From positions 22,672 to 86,671 of the forward strand of contig NZ_VOBR01000011.1 in NCBI RefSeq assembly GCF_007845675.1: 64,000 bases of DNA, given 5' to 3'. Shown here one piece after another: positions 8,412 to 17,415 of the stretch. The position numbers and the translations under genes were made by a program. The notes under the pieces are model-generated. The model was not told the origin of the DNA. It was given only the letters and a program-made list of their open reading frames with translations, and made no database searches. The DNA comes from Lentzea tibetensis. GTDB taxonomy: Bacteria; Actinomycetota; Actinomycetes; Mycobacteriales; Pseudonocardiaceae. The first letter of the stretch is position 1; every line of letters begins with the position of its first letter.

Positions 8412-10112
8412 GTGACCGACTCGATCCTCTCGTCGTTCCAACGACTTCGCGCCGAAGACCCCGACCGGCGGATGTTCACGTTCGTCGACGACAAGGGCAA
8501 CGACGAGGCCACGCTCACCGCGCGTCAGCTCGGCGCGGCCGCGGACCGGGTGGCGGAGTCGTTGCGCGACCGGGGTTTCACTCCGGGTGACCGCGCGATC
8601 CTCGTGTACCCGCCGTCGCTGGACTTCGTCGAGGCCTTCCTCGGCTGCCTCGCGGCCGGCGTCATCCCGGTGCCGGTGTACCCGCCGAACCCGTTCAAGC
8701 TCAAGAAGGACCTCGCGACGTTCAACGCCATCGCGGACAACTGCGGCGCGCGCGGCATCCTGACCAACGGCACGTACGACCGTTCCCGCACCGCCGGCTC
8801 CGTGACCAGCTTCTTCAGCTCGGACACACCCCGCTGGCCGAGCCTGCCCTGGTACCGCACGGACAAGCTGCGTGCGTCCGGCAAGGAAGTCGTTTGGTGC
8901 CAACCAGATTCCGCGACGCCCGCCTTCCTGCAGTACACCTCCGGCTCGACGTCCGCGCCGAAGGGCGTGATCATCAGCCACGGCAACCTCGCCTGCGAGG
9001 TGACCGCCAACGCGGCCGACCTCGGGCTCGGACCGCAGGCGCGCGGCGTGTTCTGGGTGCCGCAGTACCACGATCTCGGCCTCATCAGCGTCATCCTGTC
9101 GACCATCGCGGGCAACGGCCGGACCACCCTCATGTCGCCGCTGACGTTCCTGCAACGGCCGAGCGTGTGGTTCGACGTCCTGTCCCGCACCCGCGCCACG
9201 CACACCGCCGCGCCGAACTTCGCGTTCGAGCTCGCGGTGCGCAAGACGACGCCGCAGCAGCGGGCGGGCTGGGACCTCTCCGCGCTGCGGGCCGTCATGT
9301 CCGCCGCCGAGCCGATCCGTCCTTCCACGATGGACAACTTCTTCGCCGCGTTCGAGGAGACCGGGATCGACCGGGACGTGTTCTTCCCCGCGTACGGGCT
9401 CGCCGAGCACACGGTCAGCGTGTCGATGGGTGGACGTTCCACTTTGCACATCGACAAAACAGCGCTCGAGTCGGGCAAGGTGCTGCCGGCCGCCGACGGC
9501 GTCCCGTACGTCGGGTGCGGCCGGATCACCAAGCCGGACGCGGTGGTGCGCATCGTCGACCCCGTGTCGCTGCGCGAGTGCGGGCCCGACGAGATCGGTG
9601 AGATCTGGGTCGACTCGCCCACCAAGGGACTCGGCTACTGGGGCATGCCGGAGGAGACCGAGGCCGCGTTCCACGCCCGGATCGCCGGCTCGCCGGACGA
9701 CGTCGAGTACCTGCGCACCGGCGACCTCGGGTTCTTCCACGACGGCGAGCTGTTCATCACCGGGCGCAACAAGGACCTGATCATCGTGCGCGGCCGCAAC
9801 CTGTACCCGGCGGACATCGAGGACAGCGTCCGCGACTGCCACCCGCTCATCCGGCCCGGCGGGCTGGCGGCGTTCGCCGTCGAGGTCGACGCGAGCGAGG
9901 AACTGGTGCTGTTCGTGGAGACCAAGGACAAGGTCGGCCTCGACGAGCGCGACGCGATCGTCGAGTCGGTGCGGCGCCGGGTCTACGAGGAGCACCAGCT
10001 CGGCTGCCACGCGGTCGTGGTCGGCAAGCAGGGCATCGTGCGCAAGACGACGAGCGGCAAAGTCCGCCGCTCGGCGTGCAAGCAGGCATTTCTGGCTGGG
10101 GAGGCGGCATGA
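8412..10112 (+). CDS. Fatty acyl-AMP ligase (FAAL)
   Basis: ANL-superfamily adenylating enzyme of 566 aa that activates a fatty acid as acyl-AMP and usually hands it to a carrier protein rather than CoA. P-loop motif LQYTSGSTSAPKG sits near residue 176, the adenylate motif YGLAEHT near 325 and the GDLG hinge near 436. The 'PVPVYPP' segment near residue 77 and the length are typical of the FadD32/FAAL group. C-terminal catalytic Lys region reads TTSGKVRRSACK. GTG start chosen from the GGGAGG ribosome site 8 nt upstream. Its TGA overlaps the ATG of the next gene (ATGA), so translation is coupled. The obvious acceptor is the carrier domain in that neighbouring protein. Confidence 0.92.
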   Translation: MTDSILSSFQRLRAEDPDRRMFTFVDDKGNDEATLTARQLGAAADRVAESLRDRGFTPGDRAILVYPPSLDFVEAFLGCLAAGVIPVPVYPPNPFKLKKDLATFNAIADNCGARGILTNGTYDRSRTAGSVTSFFSSDTPRWPSLPWYRTDKLRASGKEVVWCQPDSATPAFLQYTSGSTSAPKGVIISHGNLACEVTANAADLGLGPQARGVFWVPQYHDLGLISVILSTIAGNGRTTLMSPLTFLQRPSVWFDVLSRTRATHTAAPNFAFELAVRKTTPQQRAGWDLSALRAVMSAAEPIRPSTMDNFFAAFEETGIDRDVFFPAYGLAEHTVSVSMGGRSTLHIDKTALESGKVLPAADGVPYVGCGRITKPDAVVRIVDPVSLRECGPDEIGEIWVDSPTKGLGYWGMPEETEAAFHARIAGSPDDVEYLRTGDLGFFHDGELFITGRNKDLIIVRGRNLYPADIEDSVRDCHPLIRPGGLAAFAVEVDASEELVLFVETKDKVGLDERDAIVESVRRRVYEEHQLGCHAVVVGKQGIVRKTTSGKVRRSACKQAFLAGEAA

Positions 10113-13100
10113 GGTTCGCGACGGGACCGGACGATCCGAGGCTCGACGAGGTCGATCCGTCGTTCCAGTCGGTGATCGAGGCGCTGGGACCGCTGGTCGC
10201 CGCGTCGAAGATGACCAGGCGCCGGGTGTTCCACCGCAACGCGACCGGCGCGCGCGGCGTGCTGCGCGTCGTCGACGCTCCCGACCTGCCGCCGCACTCG
10301 TTCTTCCGGCCGGGCAGGCGGTTCGACGTCACCGCCCGGTACAGCAACAGCATCGAGAACGACGACATCGCGCCCGCCATCCGCGGCGTGACGCTCCGGC
10401 TCGACGGCGGCGAGCTCGACCTGTCGCTGAACACCGGTGACCGGTTCTTCGCGCGGTCGGCCGAGGTGTTCCTGCGCTACTTCCGCGGTGAGGGCGCCGC
10501 GCTGGTCGAGGAGATCCCCGGTTTCCGCGAGACGGCGTGGAACCTGTACCGGCACGCGACTTCCTACGCCTCGTACCACTACTACTCGCAGGTGCCGTCG
10601 GGGTTCGTCAGCCTCGACGGTTCGCGGTGGCTGATCCGCTACCGGCTGGTGCCGGTCGGCGTGCCGGACGCCGGGTTCGTGGATCCGGGCGACCGGTTCC
10701 TGCCGCCCGAGCCGCCCGGCGAGCTCACCCGGTTCGACGCGGACGACCCGCGCCCGCGGACGTTCCTGCACGAGGAACTGCGGGAACGGTTGTCCGCGGG
10801 CGCGGTGTCCGCGGTGCTCCAGGTGCAGCTGCACCCGGTGAGCTCGTCGGACGACGAGAACGAGGCCCCGCTGGACTGCACGCGGGCGTGGAACCTGCCG
10901 TGGCGGGACCTGGCCACGCTGGAGCTCGACTCGATGCTCGACAACGACGCGATCGAGGGCCTGCGGTTCAACCACGCCAACACGCCCGCCGACCTGGGTG
11001 TCGTGCTCGCCACGTCACCGTCGGAGCCCGCTTCGCTGAACCACCTGCGGGCGCTGGTCTACCGGCTGACCGCGGCGGCGCGCATCGGCGACACCTCGGT
11101 GCCCGAGTGCCGTTCCGTGGTGGTCATCGGCGCCGGCCCGGCCGGGCTGAGCTTCGCGCGGGAACTGGAGCGCGCCGGGCATCGGGCGATCGTGCTGGAG
11201 AAGCTGCCCGAGGTCGGCGGCAAGTGCGAGTCGATCGACATCGACGACCGCGCGTACGACCTGGGCGGCCACGTCTGCACGACGCAGTACGAGAACGTCG
11301 CGCGGCTGGCCGTCGAGCTGGGCGTACCGACCGAGGACACGACGCCGCACCGGGTGCACGACATCGAGTCCGGCTCGTCCGTGCCGCAGAGCACCGAGTT
11401 CTTCCAGCGCGCGACCTTCAGCCGCTACCAGGAGCTGCGCGACGCGGAGTTCCCGCTGATCGCCTCCGCCGGACTCGCGCACTCGGCACGGGCGCTGGCC
11501 GAGCCGGTGACGTCGTGGCTCTCCTCGCACGGCCTGACGTCCATGGCCGCTTCGCTGGGCACCGGGTACACCGCGGCCGGCTACGGGTACCTGGCGGGTG
11601 ACCTGCCCGCGCTGTACTTCGTGAAGTACGCCGAGATGACCGGCCTGCTGTCCGCGCGTCCCGAACTGCTGGGACATCCGGGCAGCTTCACGATCGTCGG
11701 CGGCTTCAAGGGCCTGTGGGAGAAGGTCGCCGCGAGTCTGTCCGACGTCCGGTGCGGGGTGAACATCACCTGCATCGCACGGGATCCCGATCGTCCGCGC
11801 AACGGCGTGCTGGTGCGCACCGAGCAGGGTGACGTGGTCGCCGACGACCTCGTGCTGACCGTGCCGATCTCCGAGCTGGTGGACGTGCTCGACGCGACGC
11901 CCGACGAGCTGGACGTCGCGGGCCGGGTGCGGTCGATGGACTACTACACGACCGTCGTCTCCGCCTCTGGCCTGCCGTCGTCGGCGTTCTTCCTGGTGGA
12001 CAACGTTCCCGGGCACGCGGTGTCGTTCCACCACCGGTACCCCGAGAGCGACGTCTACGCCGTGTACTCGTACGGCTCGCCGGAGCTGGACGGTGACGAC
12101 ATCATCGCCGGGTTCCGCGCCGACGTGGAGCGCATGGGCGGCACGATGGGGGAGGTGCACACGCAGCGGCGGTGGAAGTTCCTGCCGTACTTCGGCAGCG
12201 CCGACATCCGCGACGGCGTGTACGACCGGATCGAGCACCTGCAGGGCCGCAACCACACGTTCCACGCGGGCAGCCTGCCGGCCTACGAGCTGGTCGAGTG
12301 CAACGTCGCGTACAGCAGGCAGCTGGTGCGGCAGCACTTCGGCGGTGCGGACGAGGACGACGTGTTCGGCCACGCGGCCGTGATCACCACGGAGGAACGC
12401 CCGGAGCCCACGGTGGACGCGCTGCGCACGTGGCTGGTGTCGCACATCGCCGACGAGCTGCGCCTTCCCGCGACCTCGGTCTCCGCTTCGTCGCGTTTGG
12501 ACAGTTTCGCGCTGGAGTCCATGTCGGTAGCCGCTCTGCAGTCGGGTCTCTCGGACTGGCTCGGCTACCGGATCCCGCACACGTTGTTCCTGGAGCAGCC
12601 GACGATCGACGCGGTGGCCCGGCACCTGGCCGTGGAGGAGGACGCGCCGCCGGTCGCGCCCACCAGGTCGTTGCTGCTGGGCCTGACGTCGGCGCGTCCG
12701 TTCTTCTGCGTCGGCGGCGCTCTCGGTGCCGCGTACTACCTGCTGAAGCTGGCGCGTGACGTCGGTTCGTCGCGGCCGTTCTACGGGCTGCGCGCGCCGG
12801 GCTACGACGGGTTGGAGGAGCCGCTCGACACCGTGGAGGAGCTGGCCGCCCGGTACGTCGAGGAGATCCGCCTGGTCCAGCCGTACGGCCCGTACCTGCT
12901 GGGCGGCCACTCGTTCGGCGGCGTCGTCGCGTACGAGATGGGCAGGCAGCTGCGCGCGGCGGGCGAGGAGGTCACCCGTGTTGTGCTGCTCGATGCTTAT
13001 GTTCCGGTTGCTGGGCAGGATCTGCCGCCGGTCGACGACGCGGCGGCGATCGAGGAACTGCTGACGATGAACCGCCTGGCGTTCTCCTCGGGCGGCCCGG

Positions 13101-14749
13101 CAGGCGTGGAGATCGACCCGTCGCTCGCGATCTCGGAGCAGAAGGAACGTCTAGGCCGCTTCCTGGGCGCCAACGGCTCACTCCCGGTCGACGACCACAT
13201 CAGCAACATGCTGCGCGTGTACCAGGCCAACCTGGAGGCCAACGTCAAGTACCAGCCGCTCCCGTCCGACCTGAACGTCACCCTGATGAAGGCCACCGAC
13301 GGCTTCCCGCCGGTCATGAAGCCGCACCGCAACACCGCTCTGGCGCTCGACGACCCCGCGAACGGCTGGGAGCACGTCAGTTTGGGCACGCTGTCCGTTG
13401 TGGACATTCCCGGCGACCACTTCACCATGTTCGTCGAGCCGCACGACGAGATCATCGCCGGCGCTGTCCACACGTGCCTGGCGGAGGAGGAGCGCCGCTC
13501 GGCGAACACCGTGGGCGCCAAGGCGATCGCGTTCAACCCGGACGACCCGGCGTTCCTCAACGACCCGTACCCGTTCTACCGCGCCCTGCGCGACAGCGAC
13601 CCGATCCACTACGAGGACACCCTCGGCGGCTGGATGCTGACCCGCTACGAGGACGTGTCCCAGCTCCTGCGCGACCCGCGGGTGATCCGCCCGCCGGTGA
13701 CCGACTACCTGTTCGCCTCGGTGCCGCAGTCGCAGCGCGACGAGATGGCCGCGTTCGAACGCCAGCTCGCCGGCTCACTGCCGTTCACGAACGCGCCGTA
13801 CCACACCCGCCTGCGCAGCCTGCTGGGCAAGGCTTTCACCCCGCGCCGCGTCCGCGCGATGCGCGCCAGGATCGCCGAGATCACCGACTCACTGCTCGAC
13901 GTGCTGGACGTGTGCGACGGCGGCGACCTGATGAAGCTGGTCGCGTACCCGCTGCCGTCGACCGTGATCATGGAGTTCATCGGCGTGCCGGAGGAAGACC
14001 ACGCGCGGATGACCTACCTGGCCACCGAGATGATGGCCCTGCTCGGCGCCCAGTACTCGAAGGACGCACCCCTGATCGCCCGCAAGGCGCACGCGGCGAT
14101 GAACGAGTTCGTGTCCTACATGACGTCGCTCATTTCTTTGCGTCGTAGTTCGCCTCGCGAGGACCTGTTGTCGACGTTGATCGGCGGGGAGCTCACCGAG
14201 GAAGAGCTGATCCTCAACTGCATGGCGCTGCTCAACGCGGGTCTCGAGACGACCGCCAACCTGCTCGGTAACGGCACTCTGGCGCTGCTGCGCAACCCCG
14301 CGCAGTACTCGTTGCTGCGGAACGACCCTCAGCTCGCCGAGTCGGCGGCCGAGGAGTTGCTGCGCTACGACGGTCCCACCCCGATCCTCACGCCGCAGCT
14401 GGCCGACGCCGACATCTCGATCGGCGGCCAACTGATCAAGAAGGGTCAGCTGATCTACCCCATGGTGGGTGCCGCGAACCGTGATCCCGTGCGGTTCCCG
14501 GAGCCCGACCAGCTCGACGTCACGCGCCCGCCCAACGGACAGTTGAGCTTCGGTGTCGGCATCCACTTCTGCGTCGGTGCGGCGCTGGCTCGGATGGAGG
14601 CGCAGGAGTACTTCACCCGGCTCACGGCTCGGTTCCCGCACCTCCGGTTGGATCCGTCCATGCCGGCTCCGGTGTTCCGCGACGACCCGTTGTTGCGGGG
14701 TTTGGCACACCTGCACGTCCGCACCTCCGTATGTCCCAAGGACAATTGA
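10109..14749 (+). CDS. Five-domain fusion: catalase-like heme domain, FAD oxidoreductase, acyl carrier, thioesterase, cytochrome P450
   Basis: One uninterrupted 1546-codon frame starting at an ATG overlapping the FAAL stop. Residues about 1-330 resemble catalase-related heme proteins: RRRVFHRN with H42 as candidate distal His, then LSLNTGDRFF with the Asn of the catalase pocket. The usual proximal Tyr motif seems replaced (LRFNHANT). Residues 334-765 are a Rossmann FAD/amine-oxidase-like domain (GAGPAG at 341-346). Residues 770-850 are a carrier domain with LESM (S804) as phosphopantetheine site. Residues 860-1145 are an alpha/beta thioesterase (GHSFGG, S935; H1104). Residues 1150-1546 are a P450 (AGLETT at 1377-1382; heme Cys C1488 in FGVGIHFCVG). 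The order suggests oxidation of a carrier-bound acyl chain, then hydrolytic or cyclising release. Each domain is recognisable; the joint function is inference. Confidence 0.88.
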   Translation: MRFATGPDDPRLDEVDPSFQSVIEALGPLVAASKMTRRRVFHRNATGARGVLRVVDAPDLPPHSFFRPGRRFDVTARYSNSIENDDIAPAIRGVTLRLDGGELDLSLNTGDRFFARSAEVFLRYFRGEGAALVEEIPGFRETAWNLYRHATSYASYHYYSQVPSGFVSLDGSRWLIRYRLVPVGVPDAGFVDPGDRFLPPEPPGELTRFDADDPRPRTFLHEELRERLSAGAVSAVLQVQLHPVSSSDDENEAPLDCTRAWNLPWRDLATLELDSMLDNDAIEGLRFNHANTPADLGVVLATSPSEPASLNHLRALVYRLTAAARIGDTSVPECRSVVVIGAGPAGLSFARELERAGHRAIVLEKLPEVGGKCESIDIDDRAYDLGGHVCTTQYENVARLAVELGVPTEDTTPHRVHDIESGSSVPQSTEFFQRATFSRYQELRDAEFPLIASAGLAHSARALAEPVTSWLSSHGLTSMAASLGTGYTAAGYGYLAGDLPALYFVKYAEMTGLLSARPELLGHPGSFTIVGGFKGLWEKVAASLSDVRCGVNITCIARDPDRPRNGVLVRTEQGDVVADDLVLTVPISELVDVLDATPDELDVAGRVRSMDYYTTVVSASGLPSSAFFLVDNVPGHAVSFHHRYPESDVYAVYSYGSPELDGDDIIAGFRADVERMGGTMGEVHTQRRWKFLPYFGSADIRDGVYDRIEHLQGRNHTFHAGSLPAYELVECNVAYSRQLVRQHFGGADEDDVFGHAAVITTEERPEPTVDALRTWLVSHIADELRLPATSVSASSRLDSFALESMSVAALQSGLSDWLGYRIPHTLFLEQPTIDAVARHLAVEEDAPPVAPTRSLLLGLTSARPFFCVGGALGAAYYLLKLARDVGSSRPFYGLRAPGYDGLEEPLDTVEELAARYVEEIRLVQPYGPYLLGGHSFGGVVAYEMGRQLRAAGEEVTRVVLLDAYVPVAGQDLPPVDDAAAIEELLTMNRLAFSSGGPAGVEIDPSLAISEQKERLGRFLGANGSLPVDDHISNMLRVYQANLEANVKYQPLPSDLNVTLMKATDGFPPVMKPHRNTALALDDPANGWEHVSLGTLSVVDIPGDHFTMFVEPHDEIIAGAVHTCLAEEERRSANTVGAKAIAFNPDDPAFLNDPYPFYRALRDSDPIHYEDTLGGWMLTRYEDVSQLLRDPRVIRPPVTDYLFASVPQSQRDEMAAFERQLAGSLPFTNAPYHTRLRSLLGKAFTPRRVRAMRARIAEITDSLLDVLDVCDGGDLMKLVAYPLPSTVIMEFIGVPEEDHARMTYLATEMMALLGAQYSKDAPLIARKAHAAMNEFVSYMTSLISLRRSSPREDLLSTLIGGELTEEELILNCMALLNAGLETTANLLGNGTLALLRNPAQYSLLRNDPQLAESAAEELLRYDGPTPILTPQLADADISIGGQLIKKGQLIYPMVGAANRDPVRFPEPDQLDVTRPPNGQLSFGVGIHFCVGAALARMEAQEYFTRLTARFPHLRLDPSMPAPVFRDDPLLRGLAHLHVRTSVCPKDN

Positions 14750-14781
14750 TCTGCGGACCTGCTACTTTCGGGCGGACTTCC

Positions 14782-14813
14782 GGCGCGCAACGTCCACAGT
14801 GACGTTGCGCGCC
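14782..14813. terminator. Perfect 12-bp hairpin ahead of XRE regulator
   Basis: GGCGCGCAACGT at 14782-14793 pairs perfectly with 14802-14813 around an 8-nt loop. It lies 32 bp after the fusion-gene stop and 14 bp before the XRE start. It can be a terminator of the upstream operon, or the operator/leader of the regulator gene. The sequence alone does not decide. Confidence 0.6.
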
Positions 14814-14827
14814 AATACCTTGTTCCC

Positions 14828-15697
14828 ATGACGCCACGGCGCTCCACGGCCCGCAGCCGTGACATCGGACTGGAACTGCTCGCCATTCGCGAGAAAGCTG
14901 GGTACGACGGCATCGGGCTCGCCAACCGGCTCGGGTGGGATCAGAGCAAGGTGTCCCGGATCGAGGGTGGCAAGCAGGCTGTCGATGAGGTCGACTTGAT
15001 CAGCTGGCTCACGAGTTGCGACGTGAAGTACCCGCAGCTGCGGCAACTGGTCAACGACAACCGGGAGGCCACAAGGGACACCTGGGTGGTGCCCCACTCG
15101 CCGACCTCGGGCCGGGCTCTCGTCGCTGAGGAACGAGCCGCCAAGACCATCACCCACTACGCGTGCGTCCTGATTCCCGGCCTGCTGCAGACTCGCGCGT
15201 ATGCCCAGGCCACGATCGGTCATTGGCACCAGGACGAGAAGACGATCCTGTTGACGGTCGAGCAGCGGATGACTCGCCAAGAGGTACTGCCCGGGGAACG
15301 CGCGCCCAAGGTCGTCTTCTACATCGAGGAGGGTGTCCTGCTGCGAACCGCCAGCGATGCCGAGATCGGGGAGGAGCAGCTGCTGCATCTGATGTTCATG
15401 GCGGACTGGAAGAAGGTCAGCATCCGCATCCTGCCGACATCCGCGGGAGTGCACTCGGCGGGGCAGGGCTCGTTCACCTTCATCGAACGGCGCGACGGGA
15501 TATTGGTGGCGCGGATCGACACCCGAGCAACCGCGCTGGTCATGGAGAACGAGGTGCACATCGCCGCCTACCAGGAGACGATCAAGGAACTGGACGGTCT
15601 CGCTATGTCCGAGGGACAATCGCGGAAGTACATCGCCAGCCTCGTTGCTGGTCCGCGAGAGGAGTCCGACGACGATGGCCGAGGCGGAGTGGCGTAA
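14828..15697 (+). CDS. XRE-family regulator with C-terminal DUF5753 domain
   Basis: 289-aa helix-turn-helix protein. The N-terminal HTH (GLANRLGWDQSKVSRIEGGKQ, about residues 28-48; shown shortened, key residues Q/SKVSRIE) is the classic actinomycete XRE form. The following region (from about 95) matches the DUF5753 ligand/effector domain: 'YACVLIPGLLQTRAYA' then 'RMTRQEVL'. Such proteins are nearly always encoded beside a small DUF397 protein, as here (23-bp overlap), and act as regulators of development or secondary metabolism. The upstream hairpin is a possible autoregulatory site. The Shine-Dalgarno is weak. Confidence 0.9.
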   Translation: MTPRRSTARSRDIGLELLAIREKAGYDGIGLANRLGWDQSKVSRIEGGKQAVDEVDLISWLTSCDVKYPQLRQLVNDNREATRDTWVVPHSPTSGRALVAEERAAKTITHYACVLIPGLLQTRAYAQATIGHWHQDEKTILLTVEQRMTRQEVLPGERAPKVVFYIEEGVLLRTASDAEIGEEQLLHLMFMADWKKVSIRILPTSAGVHSAGQGSFTFIERRDGILVARIDTRATALVMENEVHIAAYQETIKELDGLAMSEGQSRKYIASLVAGPREESDDDGRGGVA

Positions 15698-15851
15698 GAG
15701 CAGCTACAGCGGGGGGCAGGAAAGCGACTGCCTCGAGGTCGCTCCGGGGCGCGTGCGCGACTCCAAGAATCCGGGGCCGGTGCTCGACTTCAGCCGCACC
15801 GCGTTCGCCGGGTTCGTGGCGGCCGTGAAGGACAGCCGCTTCACCCGTTAG
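15675..15851 (+). CDS. DUF397 small protein
   Basis: 58 aa with the DUF397 pattern: EWRKSSYSGG, then Cys-Leu-Glu-Val, RDSKNPGPVL and a C-terminal AFAGFVAAVKD. The ATG at 15675 lies inside the last codons of the XRE gene, so expression is coupled. It is the usual partner, probably antagonist, of the XRE/DUF5753 regulator. Its stop overlaps the stop of the convergent solute-binding gene by 4 bp. Confidence 0.9.
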   Translation: MAEAEWRKSSYSGGQESDCLEVAPGRVRDSKNPGPVLDFSRTAFAGFVAAVKDSRFTR

Positions 15852-17404
15852 ACGAACGACACGTACCTGAACTGGAAGGACGACAGCGGCAGGTTCCGAT
15901 CAGGCACGAACCCGGTCACCTTGCTGGAGTAGGCGTCCACCTGGTTCTTGAAGCTCCAGATGATGTACCCCCCACGGTCGTACTCGATCTTCTGCGCCTC
16001 CCGAAGCACCGCACACCGCTTCTCCCGGTTGACCTCCTCGCGAGCCTTCCCGATGAGCGCCTTGAACGAGTCGTCGTTCCACCCGCACTCGTTGAAAGGC
16101 GCGTCGGGCAACGACCCCTGCGTGACCTGAGGCAGATAACTGCGGGTGAACCAGTAGTCCTGCGCGAACGGCCAGTGCAGGTAGTCCTTGCCGTAGAAGA
16201 CACCGCTGTCCACCTCGCGGACAGCGACCTCGACCCCGGCACCACGAGCCTGCGCCGCGAACAACCGCGCGGCGGCGACAGCTCCGGCCCCGATGCCGTC
16301 GGAAGTCACCAGCTCGACCTTCAACGCCGTGTGCCCGGCGCGGTTGAGCAGCGACTTCGCCAACGCCAGGTCCTGCTTCCGCTGCGGCAGCTCCTTGGAG
16401 TAGCACTGGTCGAAGGGCGCGTACATGTCGTTGCCGACGCGCCCCTGCCCGCCGAGCGCCTGCGACACCATCTGGTCCCGGTCGACGATCAGCCGGAACG
16501 CCTGGCGCACCAGCACGTTGTCGAACGGGGGTGTGTCGACCCGCATGGTGAACGGCATCCAGATACCGGTCTCCGAGATCAGGACGTTCGCGCCGGACGC
16601 CTTCACCGCCGCCACCTGGTTCTGCGGCAGGTTGTCGATGGCGTGCACGGACCCGTCGAGCAGCGCGTCGAGTCTGGCGCGCTCGCTGGGGTAGTCGACG
16701 ATCACCAGCTCGTCGACGTACGGCTCGTGCTGGTGCCAGTAGCCCGCGAACCGGGGGAACGTGCTCTGCTGGCCGGGGATGAAGGTGCCGAACCTGAACG
16801 GCCCGGTGCCGACGGGAGCCTTGAGGTCGAAGTCGACGGGCACGATGCCGAGGTAGTACTGGGCTAGCTCGTCCTGGAACGACGCGTGCGGCTGGGTCAG
16901 CTTGATCCGCACGGTCAGCGGATCGATCTTCTGCAGAGCACCCAGGTCGAGGATGCGCAACGCGGGCGCGCCCATGCCGGGCAGGTCGATGATGCGGCGC
17001 AACGAGAAGATGACGTCGTCGGCGTCGAGCGGCTTGCCGTTGTGGAACACCACGCCGGGCCGCAACCGCAGCGTCCACTCGTCCAACGTGGGAGACGCTG
17101 CTTCCAACGACTGTGCCAGCACCGGCTCGATCTGGTAGGCAGCGTCCCGCCGGAACAGGGGTTCGTAGAGGTTCGACATGCGCGCCTGGTCGGGGTAGGT
17201 CACCGACTTGTGCGGGTCGAGCGTGTCGTCCGTGCTGCCGCCGGTCACACCGATCCGCAGCACGCCACCGCGTTTGCGCGGGCCCAGTGCGGCCGAGCTG
17301 ACCTGGCGGTCGTTGGCGTCACCGCACGACCCGAGTCCGGTGCCGAGCGCTGAGCCGACGATCAGGCCGGCGGTGGTCCGCAGGAGGTCTCGACGCGACA
17401 CCAT
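15848..17404 (-). CDS. ABC transporter solute-binding lipoprotein, family 5 (peptide/oligopeptide type)
   Basis: 518-aa extracytoplasmic binding protein. The N-terminus has a twin-arginine signal (SRRDLLRT) and a lipobox (LGSC at about 24-27), so a Tat-exported lipoprotein is expected. The body carries SBP_bac_5 hallmarks: SNLYEPLFRRDA, LRPGVVFHNGKPLDADDVIFS and RQAFRLIVDRDQM. I chose the ATG at 17404 because GAAGGGA precedes it at proper spacing. A GTG at 17419 overlaps the upstream stop and is the alternative. No permease or ATPase genes are adjacent, so it must use transporter parts encoded elsewhere or act as a sensor. It lies directly downstream of the GGDEF-EAL gene and is probably co-transcribed. 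Confidence 0.88.
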   Translation of the reverse strand: MVSRRDLLRTTAGLIVGSALGTGLGSCGDANDRQVSSAALGPRKRGGVLRIGVTGGSTDDTLDPHKSVTYPDQARMSNLYEPLFRRDAAYQIEPVLAQSLEAASPTLDEWTLRLRPGVVFHNGKPLDADDVIFSLRRIIDLPGMGAPALRILDLGALQKIDPLTVRIKLTQPHASFQDELAQYYLGIVPVDFDLKAPVGTGPFRFGTFIPGQQSTFPRFAGYWHQHEPYVDELVIVDYPSERARLDALLDGSVHAIDNLPQNQVAAVKASGANVLISETGIWMPFTMRVDTPPFDNVLVRQAFRLIVDRDQMVSQALGGQGRVGNDMYAPFDQCYSKELPQRKQDLALAKSLLNRAGHTALKVELVTSDGIGAGAVAAARLFAAQARGAGVEVAVREVDSGVFYGKDYLHWPFAQDYWFTRSYLPQVTQGSLPDAPFNECGWNDDSFKALIGKAREEVNREKRCAVLREAQKIEYDRGGYIIWSFKNQVDAYSSKVTGFVPDRNLPLSSFQFRYVSFV

Positions 17405-17415
17405 CGGCGGTCCCT

